A DNA stretch of 64,000 nt from assembly GCF_002287075.1 (NCBI RefSeq), contig NZ_NSKE01000011.1, positions 62,001-126,000 of the forward strand, in the 5' to 3' direction. Position 1 is the first letter of the stretch. The number at the start of each line of letters is the position of its first letter. This document shows, in pieces, positions 37,437-46,388 of this stretch. Below the pieces are notes generated by a model. That model saw only the letters and a program-made list of their open reading frames with translations. It ran no database searches and was not told where the DNA came from. The position numbers and the translations under genes are program-made. This stretch comes from Fodinibius salipaludis (GTDB taxonomy: Bacteria > Bacteroidota > Rhodothermia > Balneolales > Balneolaceae).

Positions 37437-38795
37437 GTGACAGATAACAGTAACGGTTTAGCACAGAAAATAAAGAGTTTTTTTCAAAGAGACTCTGCGG
37501 CAGGTATGATGCTTTTGTATGCTACAATACTTGCTTTAATCGTAGCAAATAGTCCGCTTTACGAATGGTATCATCATCTGTTAGAACTCCATATCTCTAT
37601 AGGAGTTGGCGATTTGATGATAGATGAATCGGTTCATCATTGGATTAATGATGGATTGATGGCCATATTTTTTCTACTCGTTGGGTTAGAAATTAAACGA
37701 GAACTGAAATATGGAGAACTTTCAACCTTTCAGTCAGCTTTATTACCGGCTGTAGCAGCCGTTGGCGGAGCTGCATTACCAGCGTTAATATTCTGGGGCT
37801 TTAATGCAGGTACCGGCTATATGGATGGCTGGGCTATTCCAATGGCTACCGATATTGCTTTTGTTATTGGTATTGTAGCACTGCTTGGTTCTCGTGTTCC
37901 GGTTTGGGCCAAGGTTTTTGTAACAGCTATTGCGGTTGTTGATGATTTGATTGCCGTTTTGGTAATTGCTTTTTTCTATACTGAATCTATCAGCATGGTG
38001 GCACTGGGTGTTGCCGGTATCAGTTTCCTCTTTTTAATGCTCCTTAATTACCGTGGGGTTCACAAAATTTCTCCCTATATGATTATTGGATTTATCATGT
38101 GGTGGGCCGTTCTTAAATCTGGTGTGCACGCAACAATTGCGGGAGTGATGCTTGGTTTTGTAATGCCGGCAAGTCGCGGATGGAGCCTGGAGCGTTTGAA
38201 AGAATACGCACAGGAAGGTTTTGATCTGTTTAAGCAGGCTGAGGACGATGACATGCCTGTTACGAAAGAGCAGGCACTGCATCACATGGAGGAAACAGTA
38301 GAACATGCCGAATCGCCCCTGCATCGCTTAGAGCATAAGCTCCACTTTTCGGTTTATTTCCTCATTATGCCGATATTTGCTTTTGCTAACGCTGGGGTTG
38401 TTTTTGATCCCGAGGTGATGGGACATGCGTTTGTTTCGACCTTGACATGGGGAATTGCTATCGGATTATTTGTTGGTAAGCAGATAGGTATCTTAGGATT
38501 TACCTGGATACTCACCAAGTTGGGTTTTACTGATTTAGCCGATAACAAGGAAACATGGAAGGTGGTTTACGGTGTTGCCCTGCTTGCGGGTATCGGATTT
38601 ACGATGTCTCTGTTTATTGCAAACCTCTCATTCGAGGCCGGATCGGAAGTGCTTGAATTTGGGAAGGTAGGAATTTTGGTTGGTTCTCTTGCCAGTGGCC
38701 TATTGGGTTATTACTTCTTGAGTCGACGTCCGGATTACGGAGCGGATACGCAACAACCCTATGATGTGCCCGAGGGAAGTGAGGCAACCTCTTAA
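37437..38795 (+). CDS. nhaA: Na+/H+ antiporter NhaA
   Basis: A 452-residue inner-membrane antiporter that expels Na+ or Li+ using the proton gradient. The ion-binding aspartate pair is in AIAVVDDLIAVLVIAFFYT (about residues 160-178), with MATDIAFVIGIVALLG before it and GIGFTMSLFIANLSF near the end. It is longer than E. coli NhaA (388) because of a loop of about 50 residues (about 255-310, rich in His, Glu and Asp) and a short tail. GTG start at 37437. It follows the APC pair by 75 nt and may share their transcript. Confidence 0.95.
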   Translation: MTDNSNGLAQKIKSFFQRDSAAGMMLLYATILALIVANSPLYEWYHHLLELHISIGVGDLMIDESVHHWINDGLMAIFFLLVGLEIKRELKYGELSTFQSALLPAVAAVGGAALPALIFWGFNAGTGYMDGWAIPMATDIAFVIGIVALLGSRVPVWAKVFVTAIAVVDDLIAVLVIAFFYTESISMVALGVAGISFLFLMLLNYRGVHKISPYMIIGFIMWWAVLKSGVHATIAGVMLGFVMPASRGWSLERLKEYAQEGFDLFKQAEDDDMPVTKEQALHHMEETVEHAESPLHRLEHKLHFSVYFLIMPIFAFANAGVVFDPEVMGHAFVSTLTWGIAIGLFVGKQIGILGFTWILTKLGFTDLADNKETWKVVYGVALLAGIGFTMSLFIANLSFEAGSEVLEFGKVGILVGSLASGLLGYYFLSRRPDYGADTQQPYDVPEGSEATS

Positions 38796-38817
38796 CTTTC
38801 ACACAACTTAGCTTAAT

Positions 38818-38850
38818 AAAAAAAGGCGACCTTCGGGTCGCCTTTTTTTA
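38818..38850. terminator. Bidirectional terminator with UUCG tetraloop
   Basis: GGCGACC-TTCG-GGTCGCC with A-run before and T-run after; stable UUCG loop. It serves nhaA on the plus strand and the hypothetical gene at 38903 on the minus strand. Confidence 0.92.
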
Positions 38851-38902
38851 TTAGATATTTATTGAAATTTGTGGAAAGAAGTATGGGAAGCTTATCGGAA
38901 TT

Positions 38903-39910
38903 CTATTCAGTAACCCTGGGATTATCAATAGAGCCTTGTAGTTGAATGGTAATTCCCGCTTCGGATTTCGGTAGGGTGATAGATAATAGTTGTTCAATAT
39001 TGTTTAACACGTTGCCAAATTTTTCCGAGAAGTCAGAGAGTGAAATTTGCATATCTCGAAATTCGGAATCTTCCAAGGGCTGTTTAAGAATGATATTTCC
39101 TTGGCTGGTAAGTAAAGCTAATTCCGATTTAACAGTGGAATTAATTGCCAATGTATCATCAGCTTGAGAGACGGGTTTAGTCCGTAATTCTGCAGACTGG
39201 AAGGGGATGGCATCAGTTGGATAGCCAAAGCCTTTAATAAAGAAACTATACTTGTTCTGTAATGATTCGGAGGGTGTCCAAAGCAGTGAATCCAGGCGAA
39301 TATGATGAGAACCCTCTTTCCAAAAGTTTGTTTGTGCTTTTGAAATGCTGCCGGAATAGCTCAACTCTTGAGCTTTAATGGTTGAAAGTAATGTTTGGGG
39401 AACCGAGAAAGTAATATTACTACTCCGGATTTTGAGAGACTGATCTGTACTAAAAGGAGTTCCGTTGACAGCACTTTGAATACCATCAAGGGCATTGCCT
39501 TGATACGTAATCGTAAGCGAATCAGACTTTACTTCCTGCAGTTCTGCTTTGTTTGTATATGAAGGGGATATCGCATTGATAATGGTTTTATCCAAGTGAT
39601 TTAATCCGTATTCGACCCCGCCAAAATATATATTCAAAAAGTCGAGGTAGTTTAGGTCCAGCTTAAGCTGCCGGGCGCGTTCGATATGATTTCCCAAAAT
39701 TATATTCAGGTCATTTATCGTAATATCTGCGGAAAAGGGGGCTACATCTATTTCGGAATATTGAACAGATATTGTATTTCTTTGGCTCGTCTGTTCTTGG
39801 ATGGCCTCATCTATCTGCTGCTCGGCATGTGAAGCTGCTAAAAAGTGATAGCCGATAATAGCTATAACAAGGACCAACCCCCCTATGAAATAATATTTTA
39901 TGTTTTTCAT
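38903..39910 (-). CDS. Hypothetical membrane-anchored protein, 335 aa
   Basis: Not recognised. One N-terminal membrane anchor (about 6-25, YFIGGLVLVIAIIGYHFLA) precedes a 300-residue extracytoplasmic part made of regular beta strands with little helix (SVQYSEIDVAPFSADITINDLNIIL, LKIRSSNITFSVPQ). The pattern recalls AsmA/DUF748-type proteins that make long grooves between membranes, but no family motif was confirmed. The gene lies 15 nt after hisS on the same strand and is likely co-transcribed with it. Confidence 0.7.
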   Translation of the reverse strand: MKNIKYYFIGGLVLVIAIIGYHFLAASHAEQQIDEAIQEQTSQRNTISVQYSEIDVAPFSADITINDLNIILGNHIERARQLKLDLNYLDFLNIYFGGVEYGLNHLDKTIINAISPSYTNKAELQEVKSDSLTITYQGNALDGIQSAVNGTPFSTDQSLKIRSSNITFSVPQTLLSTIKAQELSYSGSISKAQTNFWKEGSHHIRLDSLLWTPSESLQNKYSFFIKGFGYPTDAIPFQSAELRTKPVSQADDTLAINSTVKSELALLTSQGNIILKQPLEDSEFRDMQISLSDFSEKFGNVLNNIEQLLSITLPKSEAGITIQLQGSIDNPRVTE

Positions 39911-39925
39911 AGGAAGTGTTCTTTT

Positions 39926-41185
39926 TTAATTGGTTAGCTTATTAAGGATTTCATCAAAACTATACGAATCTTCTTCGCTGGCTTTCATGTTGCGAAGCGT
40001 GAACTTACCCTCAGCCAGTTCATTGCCGCCGACAATAATTACGTGACGGGCATTTTCGCGGTCAGCGTCTTTCATCTGTGCTTTAATAGATCGACCAATG
40101 TAATCCATTGAGGCCGAAAGCCCGGCTTTGCGAAGTTTTGGGAGGTGATTGATGCCCCATTTTCTGGCTTCGTCGCCGAGCGTAACGATATATACATCCA
40201 GCATTTCTTCTTCCACCAGATTAATATCGAGCTCGTCACAAGCAATGAATAACCGTTCCATGCCGGCCGCAAATCCTACGGCTGGAGTATGTTGTCCGCC
40301 AACTTCTTCAATCAGCAAATCGTAACGCCCACCACCACCGAGTGCATCTTGTGCTCCCAGGTCCGGACTGATAAGCTCAAAGGCGGTACGCGTGTAATAA
40401 TCGAGTCCGCGTACTAAGTATGGATCTTCTTCGAATGGGATCTCCAGCTCCTTTAATAATTCTTTGACTCGGGCGTAGTGTGCTTCCGTTTCTTCGGTAA
40501 GAAAATCAGTTATTACAGGTGCGTTCTCAATAAACGGCTGATCTTCCTCTTCTTTGGAATCCAATATACGCAGGGGGTTTTTTTCGAAGCGTTCCCTGGA
40601 AATATCGCTCATCTCATCAAGATGGGGCCGAAAATAATCTTTGAGTGCTTTGGTGTACGCCTTTCGACTGGCGGGATCTCCTACGGAGTTAATCTTTAGC
40701 GAGGTATTGCTGATGCCAACGCGGTCATAAATCGACATCATTAGTGTGATAATATCAACATCGGCAGCGGGATCGTCAGCGCCGATAATTTCTGCCCCGA
40801 ACTGGTGGAACTGACGCTGGCGACCTTTTTGTGGTTTTTCAGCGCGAAACATCGGCCCAATGTAATACAAATTTTGGGTACCGCCACGCTGCTCAAGGTG
40901 ATGTTCAACAAATGCGCGTGCAACGGGCGCAGTGCACTCGGGACGAAGTACATACTGGTCATCTCCGCGTTCGAAGGCGAACATTTCCTTAGAGACGATA
41001 TCCGTCAACTGGCCCACGCCGCGGGCAATAAGCTCTGTCTGCTCCATAATAGGGGTGCGGATTTCCTCAAAGTTGAACTTTTTGGCCTCTTCGTGGATGA
41101 TGCGTTCCAGTGCTTGCCATTTGCCTACTTCGTCGGGCAGGATGTCCACCATTCCTACATGGGTACTAAAGGTCGGTTGCGCCAT
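39926..41185 (-). CDS. hisS: Histidine-tRNA ligase
   Basis: A 419-residue class II synthetase that charges tRNA-His. Motif 2 region RPECTAPVARAFVEHHL is at about residues 80-97, and the histidine-specific motif LVRGLDYYTRTAFEL lies near 258-272; a C-terminal anticodon-binding domain spans about 328-415 (DVYIVTLGDEARKWG). Length and order are normal. The family signature usually reads RPEGT, here RPECT, a conservative change seen in many HisRS. It leads the pair with the hypothetical membrane-anchored protein. Confidence 0.95.
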   Translation of the reverse strand: MAQPTFSTHVGMVDILPDEVGKWQALERIIHEEAKKFNFEEIRTPIMEQTELIARGVGQLTDIVSKEMFAFERGDDQYVLRPECTAPVARAFVEHHLEQRGGTQNLYYIGPMFRAEKPQKGRQRQFHQFGAEIIGADDPAADVDIITLMMSIYDRVGISNTSLKINSVGDPASRKAYTKALKDYFRPHLDEMSDISRERFEKNPLRILDSKEEEDQPFIENAPVITDFLTEETEAHYARVKELLKELEIPFEEDPYLVRGLDYYTRTAFELISPDLGAQDALGGGGRYDLLIEEVGGQHTPAVGFAAGMERLFIACDELDINLVEEEMLDVYIVTLGDEARKWGINHLPKLRKAGLSASMDYIGRSIKAQMKDADRENARHVIIVGGNELAEGKFTLRNMKASEEDSYSFDEILNKLTN

Positions 41186-41324
41186 GAATGTAAATCAGTT
41201 CGGTTCTAAAAATTGTTCGCTCCAAAGATAAGAGTCTGCCTGTAGAAATTCTCACCCAATTTCGTAAGGATGCTTTTTGGTAAAGGTCTTACTTATAGCA
41301 AGCCACAGAATAAATACTATAAGG

Positions 41325-41864
41325 ATGTATGATCCCCAAAAACATAACCGGCAGTCAATCAGATTAAAGGGATACGATTATTCGCAACCAGGTTATTATT
41401 TTATAACGATATGTGTTGCTGATAGATATTATTTATTTGGAAAAGTTGTTAATGGTTGTATGGCTTTGAATAAGTATGGGCAAATTGCTAAAAAGGAATG
41501 GAACAGGACGGAAAATTGCGTGATAATGTTCGGCTGGACGAATTTATAGTGATGCCTAATTATGTGCATGGAATAATTGTGATAACCCAAAAAAAACAAT
41601 GGCAGGGAGGTATCACGATACGTCCCTGCCATTGGGTCAGAAAATGAATTCAGATCTCCATCAAAGAATTTGGGTGCGATAGTGAGAGGTTATAAATCAA
41701 CGGATACAAAACAGATCAATGAATTAAACAACCAGCCGGGTGACAAGGTTTGGCAGCGCAATTATTATGATCACATTATTCGTAATAAAAACGAATTGAA
41801 TAGGATCAGAAAATATATAAGAGAAAATCCCAAGAATTGGGAAAATGATAAATTGAATCGGTGA
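41325..41864 (+). pseudogene. Decayed REP-associated tyrosine transposase (RAYT, IS200-like)
   Basis: The remnant of a transposase of about 178 residues. Three pieces in frames 0, +2 and 0 reconstruct it: MYDPQKHNRQSIRLKGYDY ... KKEWNRTE, then LRDNVRLDEFIVMPNYVHGI, then SENEFRSPSKNLGAIVRGYK ... WQRNYYDHIIRNKNELNRI. The first shift is best explained by one lost A in the run at 41512-41515; the second lies in the hairpin at 41597-41634. The HUH motif reads Y-V-H (TAT at 41561) where active enzymes have His-x-His, so the metal site is broken too. The nucleophilic tyrosine (NYYDHI) survives. RAYTs are domesticated and move or maintain REP hairpins; this copy is inactive. Confidence 0.88.
41597..41634. 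repeat. REP-like hairpin inside the RAYT pseudogene
   Basis: CAATGGCAGGGAGGTATC and its near-perfect inverse GATACGTCCCTGCCATTG (one mismatch) flank a 2-nt AC loop, 38 bp in all. It falls in the variable middle of the transposase frame, where the frame shift occurs. Confidence 0.8.
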
Positions 41865-41874
41865 ATGTATGTAG

Positions 41875-41900
41875 CAGTGGCGTATTGCAATACGCCACTG
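41875..41900. repeat. REP-like perfect palindrome, 13-bp arms
   Basis: CAGTGGCGTATTG followed directly by its exact reverse complement, 11 bp after the RAYT pseudogene stop. The GTAGCAGTGG lead-in resembles the 1654 and 41597 hairpins; it is probably the 3' REP that belongs to this transposase copy. Confidence 0.75.
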
Positions 41901-41935
41901 TATAATGGTTTGATATCCTTGTATGTCTAAAAATA

Positions 41936-42922
41936 TCACATCCCCGTCAACACTATTTTCCCTGTGTTTTTATTGTTTTGCATGCGCTCGTGGGCCTCTT
42001 CTGCATCCGACCAATTATAAACAGAGTCGATAATTGGATTTAACACACCATCCTCAAAAAGGGAGAGCGTATTAGAAGCAAAATCGTTAGTGAGATCGAT
42101 TTTATATTCCTCAGATCTGTTGCGTAGCGTTGATCCCATAATAGATAATCGCTTGCGGAGAATTGGAATAAGACTAATTTCTTCCACTTTGTGTCCGCCC
42201 AAAAATGACAGATAAACCACACGTCCGTCCATGGCAAGAACCTCCATATTTTTATGCCAGTACGGTTTGCCGATAAAATCGATAACCACATTTACTGAAT
42301 CCGGACCAACATCATTGACAATCTCTTCAGCATAATTTTGCTCTTTATAATTATAGGTAAATTCAGCCCCCAGTTTTTTGGCCGTATTCAGTTTATGGTG
42401 TTTGCCAGCTGTGGCAATAATTCGGGCATCGTATAAGTGATGCGCCAGCTGAATAGCGGAAGTTCCTACGCCACTGCCTGCAGCATGAATGAGAACAGTT
42501 TCTTGTTCTTGAAGTTTTGCCAGCCAATCCAGTGCCTGGAAAGCCGTTAAAAATGTTTCGGGGATGGCAGCGGCCTCTTCAAAGGACAGGTTTCCCGGCA
42601 TGGCCATTGCCATATCTTCGTGTATCGTACAGTATTGGGCATATCCGCCGCCGGGCAACAGTCCAAAAACGTGGTCTCCGACTTCCCATTTGGATACTTT
42701 GTCTCCCACTTTTTCTACGATTCCCGACATTTCCAACCCTAAAATATCGGGGGCTCCTTTGGGTGGGTCGTAGTTGCCTGTGCGCTGGAGCAAGTCGGCG
42801 CGATTGAGTGCCGTAGCCTCAATTTTTACCTGAACTTCGTTTGCACTCGGTTCGGGTGTTGGGGTTTCTCCAATTTTTAGTGACGAATTTTTGCCGGGAT
42901 TTTGAATGAGAATAGCTTTCAT
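41936..42922 (-). CDS. NAD(P)H:quinone oxidoreductase (PIG3-like, MDR superfamily)
   Basis: A 328-residue medium-chain dehydrogenase without catalytic zinc ligands. Start ATG at 42922 gives MKAILIQNPG; the frame continues 39 codons upstream without a sensible N-terminus. The NADPH-binding motif HAAGSGVGTSAIQLAH lies near 140-155, and the first GroES-like domain holds NRADLLQRTGNYDPPKGAPDILGLE. Such enzymes reduce quinones or conjugated carbonyls. The gene is last in its strand group and adjoins the polysaccharide cluster without an obvious functional link. Confidence 0.9.
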   Translation of the reverse strand: MKAILIQNPGKNSSLKIGETPTPEPSANEVQVKIEATALNRADLLQRTGNYDPPKGAPDILGLEMSGIVEKVGDKVSKWEVGDHVFGLLPGGGYAQYCTIHEDMAMAMPGNLSFEEAAAIPETFLTAFQALDWLAKLQEQETVLIHAAGSGVGTSAIQLAHHLYDARIIATAGKHHKLNTAKKLGAEFTYNYKEQNYAEEIVNDVGPDSVNVVIDFIGKPYWHKNMEVLAMDGRVVYLSFLGGHKVEEISLIPILRKRLSIMGSTLRNRSEEYKIDLTNDFASNTLSLFEDGVLNPIIDSVYNWSDAEEAHERMQNNKNTGKIVLTGM

Positions 42923-42944
42923 AACAGAAAATAGAAATTGTAAA

Positions 42945-44435
42945 TTAAAATAGATCCAGTTTTTGAACTCGTTTATACCCTTCTTGCAGGAGATTTTTGA
43001 CATCCTCGGACAGATCAAAAAGAAGAATGCTGCCGGCAAAGATAATGGTGATAATTCCGGATCGGACGACTACATCTATTACAAAGTTATAGAGATAGGG
43101 AATTTGCCACGATATCCCCAGACAGATGGCGGCAATAATAAGGACCGCGAGTGCATTCCATCGAAAGGGCTGCATATCGAATTTGATCCACACAAAAATG
43201 AATTTTATAAAGTTGTAGATGAAGATTGACAGTGCTGTGGCGATGGCGGCGCCGAGCATTCCCCAGTACTGAATAAAAAAGTAGTTGGATGTGATAGTGA
43301 TAGCAATAAGCAGGATGTTGGTATAGAGATCAAACCGAAAATATTTAGAATTCATGATGATATGTCCATTGATACCTGTAGCCATATTAAAGAGTTTGGC
43401 CGCCCCGATAATGATGATTACCCATTCGGCACCGTGATATTCCTCGGGGAGCAAATCCATCAAGTTGTGCATGTTGGCCCAGATGCCGATGTAGAGCAAG
43501 ACGCCGCTGATGACTTGTGTCAGGGATGTTCGTTTGTATAGTGATTCGACCTGGGTAAAGGCTTTCTCTTTGATTAATCCCGCTAAAATGGGAACGGCAA
43601 TTTTGTTGATTGAACGCTGCGGGACGGCGATAACTGATCCTACATAAAAGGCGATAGCGTAGACGGCGGTGTCGCTGAGATTCGTCATGGCGCCGAGCAT
43701 AATAATATCGATATTTCCAACGAGCAGGGTAGCCAGTCCTCCGAGCAGGGAGTAGGCTCCGTAAACGCCCATCCCTTTAATGAATTTGGCGCGCTTGTCG
43801 AGTTTGGGATATGAGAGCGAGAGTTCTCCATGCCGGTAAAGGTAGATCAACAGATAGAATGGTTCGATGCAATACGTTGCAACAAACCCAATCATAAAGG
43901 TGGGAAAAGAAATCAGTTCGAAGTAATGAACGATTAGCAATACAATAATGAGTGCCCGCATGACGACTTCGTTGAGAAAAGATCCGGTTATAGAATCTTG
44001 CAGGGCACGGACGTAGTTATTAAGAACTTCGAAAAAGAGGGTGGCGAAGACGAGCGGAATCAGGAATAGAAAGTATTCGTCAAAGAGGGCTGAGCGATCA
44101 TCATAGTAGCTAATAAATATATCCTGCCCCAGCAAATATAAAACGGTAAAAAGCAGAAACCCAACGAATGGAATAAGTAGGGTTAGGGTTAATAGCTTGC
44201 TTTTTTCTTTCTGGGACGACTGGAAATAGGGAAAAAAGCGTATAATGGTATTTTTGATTCCCAGGTGAGCAAATTGGGCACAGATAAGGGCAAGGGATAC
44301 AAAAAGCCGGGTAAGTCCGTATTGGTCGGGGGTTAAAATACGGGGAAAAAGCAGGATGGTAGAGATAAATCCCAGTACAATTCCCACATATGAGATCACC
44401 GTATTTTGAATGCTCTGTCGGATTATTACGCCCAA
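42945..44435 (-). CDS. Polysaccharide flippase (Wzx/MOP family)
   Basis: A 496-residue inner-membrane protein with about 14 membrane segments, family polysaccharide biosynthesis/oligosaccharide flippase. The opening MGVIIRQSIQNTVISYVGI is typical of Bacteroidetes members. It would move lipid-linked oligosaccharide units across the inner membrane. Start is TTG at 44435. The neighbours upstream are an ATP-grasp enzyme and a glycosyltransferase on the same strand. Confidence 0.9.
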   Translation of the reverse strand: MGVIIRQSIQNTVISYVGIVLGFISTILLFPRILTPDQYGLTRLFVSLALICAQFAHLGIKNTIIRFFPYFQSSQKEKSKLLTLTLLIPFVGFLLFTVLYLLGQDIFISYYDDRSALFDEYFLFLIPLVFATLFFEVLNNYVRALQDSITGSFLNEVVMRALIIVLLIVHYFELISFPTFMIGFVATYCIEPFYLLIYLYRHGELSLSYPKLDKRAKFIKGMGVYGAYSLLGGLATLLVGNIDIIMLGAMTNLSDTAVYAIAFYVGSVIAVPQRSINKIAVPILAGLIKEKAFTQVESLYKRTSLTQVISGVLLYIGIWANMHNLMDLLPEEYHGAEWVIIIIGAAKLFNMATGINGHIIMNSKYFRFDLYTNILLIAITITSNYFFIQYWGMLGAAIATALSIFIYNFIKFIFVWIKFDMQPFRWNALAVLIIAAICLGISWQIPYLYNFVIDVVVRSGIITIIFAGSILLFDLSEDVKNLLQEGYKRVQKLDLF

Positions 44436-44481
44436 ATTAGATAAAAAGGTCTTGAGGTTCGAGTTTATGCAATAGTTACTT

Positions 44482-45360
44482 CTATTCGATGTTCAAGTCA
44501 AGCCAGGAACCTACGTTATATTCCAGCTCTTGCGGTTGAAAAGGCACAAAACCGTTTCCGGGATAATTGGTTAGTTCTCCGAAATAGATCTCCTCACCCA
44601 TCAGATACAGATCCGCACGTAAAAACGTAAAGTCAGATGATAGCTTTTCTGCTATTTCAATTGCTTTATCGAGCTGTTTTGGTTTTTGGGTATCTCCCTC
44701 ATATGGAGGGTACAACAACTTGCCTGCCATACGATTAAAGTTTCGATCAAACAGATTACGTCGTTGATCCCCAAAACGATCGTAATCAACCTGGATCATT
44801 TTAACTTCACCGTTAAAACAGAAGAACTTGTAATCATTGGGGATTTCACCGGCCTCAGTCAGCAGTAACTTTTCTGCTAAAATAGTTCTTGGCAATCCCT
44901 TGTATGCCCACTCTCGGCTGAATGAATAGTAATCAGTTTGTTTCCATTTCTTGGTCTGTCGGCGTACTTCTTCCAATTGCTCTTCTTGTTTGTTTTGGAT
45001 GATGGCAACCATTTCGCATCCGTGATTGGCCTTTAGCACAAATTGATCAGGTAATGAATTCCATTTGGATTGTGTAAGCTCTCTAAATTTGGATAGAAGA
45101 GGAACTAAGTGCTTATTATTTATTTTTTTGGCTACGTAATTCCTAACGGCGAAACGATTGGCAGCAAGCTGTCTTAGATCAGTTCGCTCATTGAGTTTTA
45201 TCCACTGAATTTTCTCGGTGAATGTTTGCGGATTTTGAAAGTCCGGCCATGTATCGAGCTCCAGCCAATAGCGAATTTTAGCGTACCATTTGTCGGATAG
45301 CAGGTGACGCCCGAATCCCCAGAAGAGCTTGGTTAGCAGATATTTAATAGTTTTTTTCAT
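44482..45360 (-). CDS. TupA-like ATP-grasp protein
   Basis: A 292-residue cytoplasmic protein of the TupA-like ATP-grasp family. The N-terminal WPDFQNPQTFTEKIQWIKL (about 39-57) and the C-terminal KPKQLDKAIEIAEKLSSDF followed by RADLYLMGEEIYFGELTNYPGNG give the family pattern, with the catalytic acidic residues in the latter. TupA relatives ligate amino acids or peptides to surface polymers, or act in polysaccharide modification. Here it is between a flippase and a GT2 gene, so it probably decorates the same glycan. ATG start at 45360. Confidence 0.88.
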   Translation of the reverse strand: MKKTIKYLLTKLFWGFGRHLLSDKWYAKIRYWLELDTWPDFQNPQTFTEKIQWIKLNERTDLRQLAANRFAVRNYVAKKINNKHLVPLLSKFRELTQSKWNSLPDQFVLKANHGCEMVAIIQNKQEEQLEEVRRQTKKWKQTDYYSFSREWAYKGLPRTILAEKLLLTEAGEIPNDYKFFCFNGEVKMIQVDYDRFGDQRRNLFDRNFNRMAGKLLYPPYEGDTQKPKQLDKAIEIAEKLSSDFTFLRADLYLMGEEIYFGELTNYPGNGFVPFQPQELEYNVGSWLDLNIE

Positions 45361-45381
45361 GTTGATGAATATTGAAGCCTT

Positions 45382-46296
45382 TCAAGATAGATCGCTCGAA
45401 AAATAACCTTCTGCGATCCATTTGCGAAACTTGATCAGCATTCGCGCTTTGGCAGGTTGAAGTGCAAGAGTATAGGGTATTACAAGGCCAATACTAACTA
45501 CCCATTTGACTAATTCCGGGATCCCGTATTTTAATTTTTGAATAGGTTCGTCCGCAACTTGCAATGCAATACTTTGTCCCAGTCCAACAGCTTGACGTTT
45601 GATATATTCTTCGGTGAGCCGCTGTTTGTTAACACGGTGATAAAGTTTTGCTTCAGGGAGATAATGGATCTGAATATGTTCGGTTTTAAGTCTGTTGAAA
45701 AGCTCTTTTTCCTCGCTGGCTTTAAGCTGTTTGCCTTTCCGCCCGAGGTCGGTATCAAAATTTCCAAACCGTTCAAAAATCTGTTTGCGAAATCCCATGT
45801 TTCCACCAAAGGGATATTTGTTTTTGGGATAGATTTTGGAGCTATTTCCCAGATCATGATGCCCCAACAGCGGGAGTAAAAAGTGCGACATCCATTTCGG
45901 ACGCGGGTCGTCGAACTGAACATGAATTTTTCCTCCGCCCGCCATTGCTTTGGGATGATTCTCAAAAAAAGAAACCCAGCTTGGGATTAACGACTGGGTG
46001 GCACGAATATCATCATCCAAAAACACCAAACACGACCCCTTGCCCTCCTCGATACCTCGATTGCGGGCAAAGGACAGCCCTTGATTTGTCTCTTTGATAT
46101 AACGGATCGGATTGCCATCTTTAGCGTACCGCTCTACGACTTGCGGCGTGTTGTCGGTGGAGTTGTTATCAATAATGAGCAGCTCGGTATTATAAGTTGA
46201 AAGATCAGTCTGCAGTAGCGACTGTAGAGTATCAGCAAGATAATCGGCACGGTTATACGTGCAGATAATAAACGTAACGTGCGGTTGGTTTTTCAT
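45382..46296 (-). CDS. Family 2 glycosyltransferase
   Basis: A 304-residue GT-A fold enzyme. FIICTYNRADYLADTLQSLL (about 9-28) is the nucleotide-sugar binding start, and LVFLDDDIRA near 90 contains the DxD metal motif. The acceptor is unknown. A C-terminal hydrophobic stretch (about 264-285, LVKWVVSIGLVIPYTLAL) may anchor it to the membrane. First gene of the minus-strand polysaccharide group; divergent from the second GT2 gene. Confidence 0.92.
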   Translation of the reverse strand: MKNQPHVTFIICTYNRADYLADTLQSLLQTDLSTYNTELLIIDNNSTDNTPQVVERYAKDGNPIRYIKETNQGLSFARNRGIEEGKGSCLVFLDDDIRATQSLIPSWVSFFENHPKAMAGGGKIHVQFDDPRPKWMSHFLLPLLGHHDLGNSSKIYPKNKYPFGGNMGFRKQIFERFGNFDTDLGRKGKQLKASEEKELFNRLKTEHIQIHYLPEAKLYHRVNKQRLTEEYIKRQAVGLGQSIALQVADEPIQKLKYGIPELVKWVVSIGLVIPYTLALQPAKARMLIKFRKWIAEGYFSSDLS

Positions 46297-46388
46297 GCGG
46301 ATGTTCGAGTACCAATTAATTTAATGACTGAAAATACATTTTTTACAGTGAATAATGCCAATTTTCATATTGACCCGATTTCCCTGCG

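Noticed and set aside
41277-41324. Upstream extension of the RAYT first fragment
   Set aside because: ATG at 41325 begins the conserved MYDPQKHNRQS start; the extra codons are not part of the family.
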